Below, one piece after another: positions 7,870 through 18,615 of a stretch of DNA of 53,057 nucleotides; within the stretch, counting starts at the first letter, position 1, and each line of letters opens with the position of its first letter. Below the pieces are notes generated by a model that was not told the origin of the DNA, ran no database searches, and saw only the letters and a program-made list of their open reading frames with translations. Source of the stretch: Intrasporangium sp. (GTDB lineage Bacteria; Actinomycetota; Actinomycetes; Actinomycetales; Dermatophilaceae); assembly GCF_030452765.1 (NCBI RefSeq), contig NZ_JAKDLO010000004.1, forward strand, positions 1 to 53,057, written 5' to 3'. Both the position numbers and the translations under genes were made by a program.

Positions 7870-8439
7870 ATGGCGAGCCGACGCGACCGGGCCGCACTGC
7901 AACGCCTGTCCACCACGTTCCGCTACAGCCACACCCGGCAGCTGCTCACCGAACGGCAGTTCCGCGACCTGCTCGCCCACGCCCTGATCGTCCGGGTGGC
8001 CCGCGGCGTATACCGCAAGACCTCGGCCGACGAAGGCCAGGAACTCGTCGAGAACCGAGCTCGCGCGTCCCCGCGCGACGCTCTGCCTGCAGTCGCCCAC
8101 CACGGGCTGCTCGACGAGAACCCGGCCCGGCGCACCATCGCCGTGCCGCGCGGCACCCGACCGCTGAACACGACGATCCCAGTCGCCTGGCACCAGTTCG
8201 ACCGCGTCACCTTCGATCTCGGGCGGGCCACGATCCGGCTCGACGCGACGACGCGGATCCGGATCTACGGCGCGGAACGCTCGATCATCGACGCGTTCCG
8301 GCTGCGCGAACATGACCGAGGCGAGCTGGCCCAACAGGCGCTGAGCGCCTGGCTACGCCGCGGCGGGCAACCATCGCGTCTGGCTACGCCGCGGCGGGCA
8401 ACCATCGCGTCTGCTCGGCCTCGCCACGCACTTCCGTAG
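7870..8439 (+). pseudogene. AbiEi-like antitoxin, frameshifted by a 31-bp tandem duplication
   Basis: The N-terminus (SHTRQLLTERQFRDLLAHAL, VARGVYRK) is the winged-helix of AbiEi-type antitoxin regulators. The middle (VAHHGLLDENPA, IAVPRGTRPLNTTIPVAWHQ, IYGAERSIIDAFRLREHD) is the usual second domain. At 8349-8410 a 31-base unit is present twice, which throws the frame and gives an early TAG at 8437. Removing one unit restores WLRRGGQPSRLLGLATHFRR to a natural TGA at 8486-8488 and a 195-residue protein. No AbiEii toxin follows. GTG 7864 is an alternative start. Reversion by loss of one repeat unit could restore the gene. Confidence 0.8.
8349..8410. repeat. Perfect 31-bp tandem duplication
   Basis: Two identical adjacent copies (8349-8379 and 8380-8410) begin ctggctacgccg and end atcgcgt. 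The unit length is not a multiple of three, so it shifts the frame of the AbiEi-like gene. Twenty-four bases of the unit also occur at 96-119. Confidence 0.95.
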
Positions 8440-8518
8440 GCACAAGGACATGACAGCACTCCGCCACACGATCGAAGTGCTGGGGTGACGCGGGTGTCCG
8501 TGATCCGAGCAACGCGCT

Positions 8519-8542
8519 GCCGGCCCCTGGTGTAGGGCCGGC
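8519..8542. terminator. GC hairpin between convergent AbiEi-like and HEPN genes
   Basis: GCCGGCCC (8519-8526) and GGGCCGGC (8535-8542) form a perfect 8-bp stem with an 8-base loop. There is no T-tract, as is common in Actinobacteria. It is placed between convergent genes and could serve both. Confidence 0.55.
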
Positions 8543-8586
8543 GCGCCGAGCCGAGCCTGGGTCTGCCAGTCCTGTCGGAGCGCCGG

Positions 8587-8988
8587 TTACCTGCCGAGCC
8601 GCACGATCTGGGTCGCGGACTCGACCACGGCTGCGGCACGCCGGACGAGGACGGCCGCTTTGGCCCGGGTGACCAGGTCAGTGCCGTACTCGACATCAGC
8701 CTTGGCTGCGACCAACTCCCGTAGCGCGCGGGTCACGCTCTCCGCACCCGGTCGCTGTCCCAGGGCGCGGCCGAGCTCCCTCGCGGCGGTCGCGTGGTCC
8801 TTGCTCTTGATCGTCGATCCGGTCAGCGACACCACGATGGCGTCCTTCGCACTGATCCCCGCATGGATCGCGTCGCCCGCCGCAGATGTGAACCGCTCGA
8901 GGTCGAGGTTGTCCTGTGCCGAGGCCAAGTACTCCTCAGCCTTCTTCAGAAAGGCCCGCGCATGGGCCCGATGTTCGAGGGTGGCCAT
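8587..8988 (-). CDS. HEPN-like protein, partner of an MNT nucleotidyltransferase
   Basis: The product has 133 residues and is all-helical by appearance. It has the HEPN-type segment GDAIHAGISAKDAIVVSL followed by SKDHATAARELG (H65). In MNT-HEPN (type VII toxin-antitoxin) systems the HEPN protein is usually an RNase toxin that the nucleotidyltransferase AMPylates. The canonical arginine of the Rx4-6H motif is not visible: the equivalent region reads GSTIKSKDH. The ATG overlaps the stop of the MNT gene by one base (TGATG), so the two are coupled. A decayed paralogue lies at 2268-2551. Confidence 0.75.
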   Translation of the reverse strand: MATLEHRAHARAFLKKAEEYLASAQDNLDLERFTSAAGDAIHAGISAKDAIVVSLTGSTIKSKDHATAARELGRALGQRPGAESVTRALRELVAAKADVEYGTDLVTRAKAAVLVRRAAAVVESATQIVRLGR

Positions 8989-9578
8989 CAGGCGACCCCG
9001 CGTCTCACCCGCGGCACCGACCCAATCAGGGCAATCCCGTCGCGCAGGATGTCGGTCACCACGGGCTCACCCGAGGCCACCAGACGGCGGAACCGCCCCG
9101 GGGTGAAGACCAGCACGTCGCAGTCGTTCCCAATCCCGGCCCGGACCGCCTCCTGCAGCTCCACCCGCCGATCCCACGCCGAGCTCGCGATCACGGCCAG
9201 GTCGATGTCACTGTCGGGCCGCGCTTCTCCGCGGGCGGTCGACCCGTAGAGGATGACGGCCCCAACCGCCGGGTCGACCCACTCACCGACGACGCCGGTC
9301 AGCAGCGCGACCGGATCGGCCAGCAACCGAAGCGACGCGACAGCGGCATGCGCTCCGTTGACCGTGTGCAAAGTCGCCCGGCCGACCGAGCGCGCCTCCA
9401 CGATGCCCAGCCGCACCCAAGCCCGCAGGGACTCCTGCACTGACCACAGACTGTGCTCGTCACTGAGCAGACCATGGACCTGCCGGCCCGTCAGCGGTTC
9501 CCCGGTGCGCAGCAGCACCGCAAGAACCGCACCCCGACCCCCCGGAAGCACCCCGCCGAACGGCTCACCCAAGAACAC
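8988..9578 (-). CDS. MNT-type nucleotidyltransferase with N-terminal winged helix
   Basis: The product has 196 residues. Residues about 15-75 resemble a winged helix (GAVLAVLLRTGEPLTGRQVHGLL, LRAWVRLGIVEARSVGRATLH). The catalytic motif is at 111-128: YGSTARGEARPDSDIDLAVI with G112-S113 and D124/D126 (GS-x10-DxD). This is the minimal nucleotidyltransferase fold of MNT antitoxins, which add AMP or other nucleotides to the HEPN toxin. The fused DNA-binding domain suggests that it also represses the operon, probably through the repeats at 9611-9638. The start is GTG, since no ATG fits. Confidence 0.8.
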   Translation of the reverse strand: MFLGEPFGGVLPGGRGAVLAVLLRTGEPLTGRQVHGLLSDEHSLWSVQESLRAWVRLGIVEARSVGRATLHTVNGAHAAVASLRLLADPVALLTGVVGEWVDPAVGAVILYGSTARGEARPDSDIDLAVIASSAWDRRVELQEAVRAGIGNDCDVLVFTPGRFRRLVASGEPVVTDILRDGIALIGSVPRVRRGVA

Positions 9579-9610
9579 GACACAACTCTATCCGTCCTGT
9601 GATCGGAATA

Positions 9611-9638
9611 CCAGTCACATGACCTGCTGGCCAGTCAC
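9611..9638 (-). promoter_or_regulatory. Putative operator of the MNT-HEPN operon
   Basis: Two direct CCAGTCAC repeats, 20 bases apart (two helical turns), lie 32-60 bases upstream of the MNT start. The same arrangement survives upstream of the dead copy at 7781-7808 although the coding part there has decayed, which argues that this block is a functional unit. The DNA-binding domain of MNT is the likely ligand. Confidence 0.5.
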
Positions 9639-10170
9639 GTCGCAGCGTAGTCGCCGGCCACCGCATGCTCGTCGGGCACCGACCCATCGGGCGGCTCACT
9701 CGAGAGTGCGTCGCATCGATGCTCGGCCGCAGCCGACGGGAACGACCGGCCCTCGATGCGCATCGACGTGGCGCTCTGTTCCCGGGCAACGACGCGCAGC
9801 CGCTCGCACAATCAACCGCAATTGCCAAGCGCGAGCCAAGGTCAGGTGACCACTCCCCCGGCCCGATGAGTCACGGCTCAGGAAAGCGGGACTCATCCAG
9901 AGCGTGCGGCGCGAGGCTCGGGTGACGCCGGCGCAGGTCAGCACCTCGCGAGCCACCGGGACAGTGGCTCCGTGGCCCGACCTGGGAGGGCCCTCGGGAC
10001 CCGAACCGCCCCCGGACAACCGCTCGGAACCGCAGCCAGCCGGGCACCACGACCTAGGATCGACAGGGTCTTGGAGGGGTTCTGCGAACGTTCTACGTGG
10101 TGCTGACTGCGACCCCTGACACCTGCGAGGACTCGACCTACGTCCATCAACGCGCGGCCCCTCCTGTGAG
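9639..10170. other. 532-base gene-free stretch
   Basis: No frame on either strand looks like a protein, and I see no tRNA or mobile-element end. It contains the second copy of the segment at 2091-2142 and nothing else I can support. Confidence 0.5.
9843..9895. repeat. Copy 2 of the intergenic segment seen at 2091-2142
   Basis: The blocks caggtgaccactcccccggc and ggaaagcgggactca match 2091-2142. It lies about 265 bases upstream of the intact MNT-HEPN operon. Confidence 0.5.
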
Positions 10171-11325
10171 TCACACGATGTGCGTCTCAGGGTGCGGCCC
10201 GGCAGCCTCGAAGCGCCGGGCGTCGAACTGCGACACGTCGACGAAGGGCGCTTCGCCCGCCACGAGTGACGTCATCACCTCGCCCACCGCCGGTCCGAGC
10301 AGGAAGCCGTGCCCTGAGAACCCGGTCGCGTAGAGGAATCGGCTCACCCCGGGCGCCTCGCCGATCAGCCCGTTGTGGTCGGGCGTCACCTCGTAGAGGC
10401 CCGCCCAGCCGCTCGCGATGCCGACCTCGGCCAGCGCCGGCACCCGCCGCTCGATCGTCGCCGCTAGGCGCGGCAGCCAGGCGTCGTCCCGGCCCAGCCT
10501 GAAGCCCACCGTCTCGTCCGGGTCGGACATGCCGATGAGCAGGCCCGGTCCCTCCTCGTGGAAGTAGAGGCTCGTGGAGAAGTCGATCGTCATCGGCATC
10601 CCGGCCGGGAGGTCCGGGATCGGCTCGGTGACGAGGATCTGGCGGCGCACCGGGTCGACGGGCAGGTCGACCCCGAACCACTCCCCGATCGTCCGCGACC
10701 ACGCGCCTGCAGCGCAGACCACGGTGTCCGTGGCGATGTCCCCCGCCTCGGTGCGGACCGCCCGGATCGCCCCGTCGACGACCTCACCCCCGGTCGCCCG
10801 GCAGTGCGGGACGAGGGTGGCGCCGGCGCGGCGAGCGGCTCGCGCGTACCCGAGGACGACCGACTCCGGGCTGCAGTGCCCGTCCCGGGGAGCGTAGGCG
10901 GCCGCGAGGATTCCATCGCCCGAGATGACCGGCGCGAGCCGCTTCGCCTCGGCAGCCGTGACCATCCGGCTGTCGACGCCGAGCGAGTTCTGCAGCGTGA
11001 CGGAGCGCTCGAAGTCGGCGACGTCCGCCGCGTCGTCGAGCAGGAAGAGGTAGCCGTGCTGGACGAGGTCGATCCGCTGGTCGAACAGCTCGCCGAACCT
11101 CTCGAAGACCGCCAGCCCGTGCTGGCCCATCACGATGTTCGCGGCGTCGCTGAACTGAGCCCGTACGCCTCCCGCCGCCTTGCACGTCGACCCGGACCCG
11201 AGCGCGCCCATCTCGACCAGGACCACACCGATGCCGCGCCGCGCCAGATGGTACGCGGTGCTCAGCCCGATGACACCGCCGCCGATCACGACCGCGTCGG
11301 CGCGACTGGGCAGCGCTGGGCTCAT
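10171..11325 (-). CDS. FAD-dependent amino-acid/amine oxidoreductase (DAO family)
   Basis: The product has 384 residues. The FAD dinucleotide-binding motif is near the N-terminus (DAVVIGGGVIGLSTAYHLAR), followed by the GSGSTCKAAGGVRAQF segment typical of glycine or sarcosine oxidase-like proteins. The substrate domain and the C-terminal FAD contact (ATGFSGHGFLLGPAVGEVM) are complete. Such enzymes oxidise secondary amines or D-amino acids to imines, passing electrons to O2 or another acceptor. There is no covalent-flavin cysteine motif that I can place, and no other subunit gene is nearby, so the substrate is open. It is on the same strand as the GH63 gene but 91 bases away. Confidence 0.85.
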   Translation of the reverse strand: MSPALPSRADAVVIGGGVIGLSTAYHLARRGIGVVLVEMGALGSGSTCKAAGGVRAQFSDAANIVMGQHGLAVFERFGELFDQRIDLVQHGYLFLLDDAADVADFERSVTLQNSLGVDSRMVTAAEAKRLAPVISGDGILAAAYAPRDGHCSPESVVLGYARAARRAGATLVPHCRATGGEVVDGAIRAVRTEAGDIATDTVVCAAGAWSRTIGEWFGVDLPVDPVRRQILVTEPIPDLPAGMPMTIDFSTSLYFHEEGPGLLIGMSDPDETVGFRLGRDDAWLPRLAATIERRVPALAEVGIASGWAGLYEVTPDHNGLIGEAPGVSRFLYATGFSGHGFLLGPAVGEVMTSLVAGEAPFVDVSQFDARRFEAAGPHPETHIV

Positions 11326-11416
11326 CGGGCCCTGCTCGTCAGACCCCGCCCTTCACGCCCGCACCCGCACCCGAGCGCGGAGGCGCGGCGAACGGGCTGA
11401 GCGGCATACCCGGTGG

Positions 11417-14035
<2,619 letters not shown>

Positions 14036-14137
14036 TCAGGACCAACCGGCCTCGGAAGGAAATGACCGCGACTGAGAGCGATGGCACCCAGGCGCTCGCC
14101 GATGCTCCCACCGAGCCGATGCGGCGGTCAACCCGCG

Positions 14138-14164
14138 GTGCCGAGCGCGACCTATGCTCGGCAC
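14138..14164. promoter_or_regulatory. 9-bp inverted repeat upstream of GH63
   Basis: GTGCCGAGC and GCTCGGCAC form perfect arms around a 9-base loop. It is between the 3' end of the SARP gene and the start of the GH63 gene, both on the minus strand, so it may be the SARP terminator or an operator for GH63. There is no T-tract. Confidence 0.5.
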
Positions 14165-14197
14165 ATGCGCGTCGCACTGGCCAGCCCACCGGCAGAG

Positions 14198-17140
14198 TCA
14201 CCCGGGAGCGGGTGATCCATCAGGACGCGTCCCCCCGGTGAGCTCGTCGAGATCGGTGAGCAGCCCCAGGGCTCGGTCGACGACGCGGGAGCGCGGCACC
14301 ACGGCTGCCACTGCGCTGATCCGGTCGACCACCGCCGAGCCAAGGCCGGCTCTCAGCCCTGCCGTCAGCGTGGCGTATCGGCTGACGTCGTCCCCGACGA
14401 GAGGCGGCGCACTCGGCGCAGCGTCGGCCGCAGAGAGCAGCAGCACGGCGTCCTCGCGCCGACCGCGCTCCGAGAGCAGTTCAGCCGCGACGCGCAGCGA
14501 GGTCCACACCTGGGGCCAGGTCCCGGACCGCAGGACGTCGCGCAGCAGCGGCACGACGAGGTGAAGTGCCTCGTCATGCCGATCGCGTCGCACGAGTACC
14601 GCGAACAGCGCGAGCCGGGCCACCTGGCTGACCTGGGCCGCCCCGATCCGGTCCGCCTCCGCGGCCGCCTCACGGAACTGGGCCGCCCCACGCTCCGGGT
14701 CCTCCCGCGCTTCGATCTCGCCGGATGCGTACAGCGCGAAGGCCCGTGGCGCCTCGGCCCTCGCCGTCTCGGCGCACAACAGGGCCGTCGAGACCTCCTC
14801 ACGCGCGGTACTCGGGTCATCGTGGGCGCAAGCCAGCAGCGACCGGGTGACGTGCGCCTCGGCGAGGTAGCCGGCCGGCAGCCCGGCCAGGTTCGAGACT
14901 GCCTGCAGCCGGGAGACCGACTCCTCATGATCCCCGGTGTAGAACGTGGCCACGGCGAGCGCGATGCCGGCGAGCAGACCGACCTCGTCCGCCTGAGACG
15001 AGTCGAAGGCAGCCTCCGCGAACCGCCGGGTCTGGTCCAGATCGCCGCGAAGGGCACTCGTCATGGCCCCGGCGGCCAGGCCCGGGGCAAGCTCGGGGCC
15101 GGCCCCTGCGGCTTCACATCGCCGCGCAGTCTCGACGGCGAGATCTCCGAGCTCGAGACCGGCAAGCCAATGCATGCACCGGCCCACCGCACCGGTGATC
15201 GCCGCGGCCAAGTCGAGCCGTCCCACCTCGAGGGCCCACCGCAGCACAGCGTTCAGGTCAGGGCCGGCGTCGCCCAGCCGCCTGCTCGCGGCAGCGGCCT
15301 TCCCGGAGACCCAGTCGTAGGCGGCCCGTTCGGCGACCGAGCGCGCCCACTGCGCATGGGCGAGTCTTGCCGGCCCTTCCTCCCCAGACGCGGACAGCAG
15401 CTCGGCGGCATATGCCCTGACCAGCGCCAGCATCCGAAAGCGCACGTCGGCACCACGGAACTCGCTGACCAGCAGATTCGACTCAGCGAGCTCCTCGAGC
15501 GCGCCCAACACTCCCCGTTCACCCTCACACGACCCGAGCTGGGCTGCCACACGCACGACATCTTCGAAACCGAAGGACCTCGCGAACACCGTGAGGCGGG
15601 CGAGCAGGCGTCGCTGCTCGCCGGTGAGCAGCCCGACCGACCATCCCACGACGCTCCGCAGGTCGCGCAGGGGGGCCGCCGACGGGTCGGTGTCGAGCTG
15701 GCCGAGCACCGCCTCGACGCCCAGGGTGGCGGCCCGGGAGGCCGCAAGCTCGAGCGCCAGGGGGAGCCCGTCGAGCCGCCGGCAGATCTCGACGACGGAG
15801 CCGACGTTCTCCGGCGTGAGTGCGAACGAGGGACGCAGCCGGGTCACCCGGTCAGTGAACAATCGCACGGCCGGGTCACCGGCGGCCGCCCCTACACCAG
15901 CGCCACGAACGACAGTTGGCAACGGCACGAGCGGCACCACTCGCTCCAACGACGTCCCCAGCCGGTGCCGGCTCGTGGCCACCAGCGACACCCGAGGGCA
16001 CTGCCGCCCAACGGCATCGGCGAACCGGGCGACCTCGTCGCGAAGGTGCTCGCAGTTGTCGAGCACGAGCGTGGCCCTGGCAAAGCCCAGGTACTCGAGC
16101 ACGTCGTCGGTGACTGCGCGTGACGGCACGCCCAGTCCGAGGGCATCTGCCACGGCCGTGCTGACCCGGCCCGGCTGCACCCGCGCGAGCTCGACCACGG
16201 TGATGGGCGTTCGCGCCTGCTCGCTGAGGATGGGTAGCGCCTGCGCCACGAGCCGGGTCTTGCCCACGCCTCCCACTCCGGTGACGGTGACCAGCCGGTT
16301 GGTCCCCACCGCGGCCACGAGATCGGCCAGCACCCGGTCACGGTCGAAGAAGCCGGTTGACAGGTCCATCCAGGCGGGGGCGGCCAGGGGGGTCCTCGAG
16401 TCCGATCCGACCGGCAGGGCGTGCCCGAGGATCCGCGACTCGAGGTCACGCAGGACGAGCGACGGCTCGAGCCCCAGCTCCTCGGCGAGCAGCTCGCGGT
16501 GGGCTCGGTACCGCGCGAGGGCATCGGCCTGCCGACCCGCCCGGTAGAGCGTCGTCATGAGCAGCTCGACGGCGTGCTCTCGGAAGGGCTGCCGGGCCAG
16601 CAGAACCTCCAGCTCGGCGACGGCCTCCTCGTGCCTGCCGAGTTCCATGACGGCGGCAGCGTGTTCTTCGGTCGCGTCGAGCCTCAACCGCTCCAGACGC
16701 TGTGCTTCAGGAGCGGCAAAGTCACGGTCGGCGCTCTCCTCGTACGCCGCTCCGCGCCAGAGGCCGAGCGCCTCGCGCAGCAGTCCGGCGGCCCGCTCCG
16801 CCGGGGCGGACCATGCGTCCGCGCACAGTGCCTCGAACAGACCCGCGTCGACCTCGTCCGCGGCGACCGCGAGCGCGTACCCGGCGGCAGCCGAGCTGAT
16901 CACGCCCGTCCCCAGGGTGCTGCGCAGCCGGGACACCACGGTATGAACTGCGGCCCGCGGGTCCTGCGGCAGGTCATCGCACCACGCCGCCTCGATGAGC
17001 ACGTCCGCCGGGACCGGGCGACCCACGCGCACGAGCAGACACGCCAGCATCGCCCGCTGTCGTCCGGGCGACACGCGCACGGCTACGCCGTCCAGATGCA
17101 CCTCGAGAGGGCCCAGGACGCCGAAGCGGAGGCTGGCCAT
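14198..17140 (-). CDS. SARP/BTAD regulator with NB-ARC ATPase and TPR-like tail (AfsR type)
   Basis: The product has 980 residues. Residues 1-95 are an OmpR-type winged helix (GVLGPLEVHLDGVAVRVSPG), 100-245 a BTAD domain, and 250-560 an NB-ARC ATPase with P-loop GVGGVGKT at 288-295 and VLDNCEHL. The remainder is helical repeats. AfsR-like proteins activate promoters by binding heptamer direct repeats next to the -10 box, with ATP and the repeats controlling oligomerisation. A matching pair of heptamers lies 31 bases upstream of its own start in the region shared with the divergent methyltransferase gene. ATG at 17140 places the winged helix at the N-terminus. Confidence 0.85.
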   Translation of the reverse strand: MASLRFGVLGPLEVHLDGVAVRVSPGRQRAMLACLLVRVGRPVPADVLIEAAWCDDLPQDPRAAVHTVVSRLRSTLGTGVISSAAAGYALAVAADEVDAGLFEALCADAWSAPAERAAGLLREALGLWRGAAYEESADRDFAAPEAQRLERLRLDATEEHAAAVMELGRHEEAVAELEVLLARQPFREHAVELLMTTLYRAGRQADALARYRAHRELLAEELGLEPSLVLRDLESRILGHALPVGSDSRTPLAAPAWMDLSTGFFDRDRVLADLVAAVGTNRLVTVTGVGGVGKTRLVAQALPILSEQARTPITVVELARVQPGRVSTAVADALGLGVPSRAVTDDVLEYLGFARATLVLDNCEHLRDEVARFADAVGRQCPRVSLVATSRHRLGTSLERVVPLVPLPTVVRGAGVGAAAGDPAVRLFTDRVTRLRPSFALTPENVGSVVEICRRLDGLPLALELAASRAATLGVEAVLGQLDTDPSAAPLRDLRSVVGWSVGLLTGEQRRLLARLTVFARSFGFEDVVRVAAQLGSCEGERGVLGALEELAESNLLVSEFRGADVRFRMLALVRAYAAELLSASGEEGPARLAHAQWARSVAERAAYDWVSGKAAAASRRLGDAGPDLNAVLRWALEVGRLDLAAAITGAVGRCMHWLAGLELGDLAVETARRCEAAGAGPELAPGLAAGAMTSALRGDLDQTRRFAEAAFDSSQADEVGLLAGIALAVATFYTGDHEESVSRLQAVSNLAGLPAGYLAEAHVTRSLLACAHDDPSTAREEVSTALLCAETARAEAPRAFALYASGEIEAREDPERGAAQFREAAAEADRIGAAQVSQVARLALFAVLVRRDRHDEALHLVVPLLRDVLRSGTWPQVWTSLRVAAELLSERGRREDAVLLLSAADAAPSAPPLVGDDVSRYATLTAGLRAGLGSAVVDRISAVAAVVPRSRVVDRALGLLTDLDELTGGTRPDGSPAPG

Positions 17141-17170
17141 CGCTCTACTCTGCCTGCCGGCCACGCGACG

Positions 17171-17188
17171 TGAAAGGTCCATGAAAGG
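17171..17188 (+). promoter_or_regulatory. Candidate SARP-binding direct repeats
   Basis: TGAAAGG occurs twice (17171-17177 and 17182-17188), separated by 4 bases, giving the 11-base period typical of SARP boxes. It lies between the SARP gene and the divergent methyltransferase gene. A weak -10-like CACGGT begins 10 bases after the second heptamer on the plus strand, which fits activation of the methyltransferase gene. Confidence 0.55.
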
Positions 17189-17245
17189 CTGACGGCGCAC
17201 GGTGGTTCCTCCAGCAACGCCAGCAGGTGACACAAGGAGGAAATC

Positions 17246-18313
17246 ATGACCACCCCAGACCTCGACAGGATCCGTGCGTTCGCCGAGCAGGTCGGTGGCG
17301 TTATCACCGGCGGGGCGACCACGGCGATGATGGTGCTCGGCGACCGTCTCGGCCTTTACGCCGCACTGGCGCGCAGCAGCCCTGCAACGTCCACCGAGCT
17401 CGCGGAGCAGACCGGCACCCACGAACGCTACGTGCGCGAATGGCTCGCACAGCAGACCGCCGTCGGGTTCGTGACCCACGACGCCACCGAGCAGACCTTC
17501 ACGCTTCCTCGGGAGCACGCTGCCGTGCTCGCGTCCGACGACTCACCGGCCGCGATGATCGGCGCGGCACCCCTGGCCACAGGTCTGCATCGTCGCATCG
17601 ACGAGGTCGTCGCGGCGTTCCGCAGCGGAGACGGCATTCCGTGGGCCGAACAGGACCCCACGATCTTCGAGCAGACCGAGCGCTTCTTCCGAACCAGCTA
17701 TCGCAACAGCCTTGTGCCCGAGTGGATCCCGGCACTTGCCGGGGTGCACGAGAAGCTCACGACGGGTGCTTGTGCCGCCGACATCGGCTGCGGTCGCGGG
17801 GCCGCCCTGATCCTGCTCGCGGACGCCTACCCGCAGTCACGGTTCGTCGGGTTCGACGTCCACGAACCGTCGGTCGTCACCGCACGCAAGCGGGCGGCGG
17901 ACGCAGGCGTCTCCGACCGCGTCACCTTCGAGGTGGCGCACTGCCACGGCTACCCACAGGACCGCTACGACCTTGTCATGTTCTTCGACGCGTTCCACGA
18001 CCTCGGCGACCCCCTGGGAGCCGGAGCCTACGCCAGGGCCGCGCTCACCGAGGACGGCACCCTGATGCTCGTCGAGCCTCGGGCCGGCGACGACCTGACC
18101 ACGACCATCGCCACGGTGCCGGTAGCCGCCCTGGGCTACGCGGCTTCGACGTTCCTGTGCATGCCGAACTCGCTGTCCCAGCCCGGCGGTGCCGCGCTCG
18201 GCGCGCTGACCGGCGAGCGAAGGCTGCGGGAGGTGCTCGTCGACGCCGGGTTCCAGACGATCCGGCGTGTCGCGGAGAACCCCTTCAACATGGTCCTCGA
18301 AGCGAAGCCTTGA
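17246..18313 (+). CDS. Class I SAM-dependent methyltransferase with N-terminal winged helix
   Basis: The product has 355 residues. The first about 110 residues form a winged-helix dimerisation domain (STELAEQTGTHERYVREWLA), as in O-methyltransferase-like proteins related to mycobacterial Rv2258c. Residues about 165-300 carry the Rossmann motif I ADIGCGRGAALILLADAYP, the acidic turn FVGFDVHEPSV and DLVMFFDAFHDLGDP. The acceptor substrate is unknown. It starts after a strong AAGGAGGAA site and is divergent from the SARP gene, with SARP-type repeats between, so it is the best candidate target of that regulator. A strong hairpin follows at 18392-18435. Confidence 0.85.
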   Translation: MTTPDLDRIRAFAEQVGGVITGGATTAMMVLGDRLGLYAALARSSPATSTELAEQTGTHERYVREWLAQQTAVGFVTHDATEQTFTLPREHAAVLASDDSPAAMIGAAPLATGLHRRIDEVVAAFRSGDGIPWAEQDPTIFEQTERFFRTSYRNSLVPEWIPALAGVHEKLTTGACAADIGCGRGAALILLADAYPQSRFVGFDVHEPSVVTARKRAADAGVSDRVTFEVAHCHGYPQDRYDLVMFFDAFHDLGDPLGAGAYARAALTEDGTLMLVEPRAGDDLTTTIATVPVAALGYAASTFLCMPNSLSQPGGAALGALTGERRLREVLVDAGFQTIRRVAENPFNMVLEAKP

Positions 18314-18391
18314 TCGGCGCGGCGACACGCCGGTCGAGCGGGTGAGGCGCGCGTGCGTGCTCCGCGCATGTGCCGATGTGCTCCCGCGCCA

Positions 18392-18435
18392 GTATGCCGC
18401 TGGGCCGGCGGACGCTCGCCGGCGCAGCGGCATAC
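18392..18435 (+). terminator. GTATGCCGC-type hairpin after the methyltransferase gene
   Basis: Outer arms GTATGCCGCTG / CAGCGGCATAC (11 bp, perfect) and inner arms CCGGCG / CGCCGG (6 bp) are separated by small internal mismatches, with a 6-base loop. It lies 79 bases after the stop. It is one of a family of like palindromes in this window. Confidence 0.75.
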
Positions 18436-18529
18436 CCACGCACTTGGAGGCGCGCGGGTCGCGAAAGTCAAGTGGCGAGGCAGCCCGGTCCGATCCAGAC
18501 TGATGATCGGACAGACATACCCGCAGGAG

Positions 18530-18568
18530 TTGGACATTCCCGGCGGCGCCCATAGTCTCCCCGCCGGG
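18530..18568 (+). promoter_or_regulatory. Promoter with overlapping inverted repeat upstream of GH92
   Basis: TTGGAC (18530-18535) and TAGTCT (18553-18558) are spaced by 17 bases, a good sigma-70-type pair. Inverted arms CCCGGCGG (18539-18546) and CCGCCGGG (18561-18568) straddle the -10 box, where a repressor could block polymerase. The predicted start is about 50 bases before the ATG. Confidence 0.5.
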
Positions 18569-18615
18569 CCTGCGAGCCCTCCCACGGGTCAGTTGCTGAC
18601 AAAGGAGTCGGTGTC

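Noticed and set aside
8489-8586. AbiEii toxin gene downstream of AbiEi
   Set aside because: The open frame after the natural AbiEi stop ends within about 15 codons and has no nucleotidyltransferase motif.
1-10170. Prophage or integrative element
   Set aside because: There is no integrase, transposase, terminase, relaxase or tRNA attachment site. The region is a patchwork of small modules without element ends.
14198-18313. Secondary-metabolite biosynthetic cluster
   Set aside because: A SARP and one methyltransferase are present, but no PKS, NRPS, RiPP or terpene genes lie within reach; the neighbours are glycosidases and housekeeping genes.
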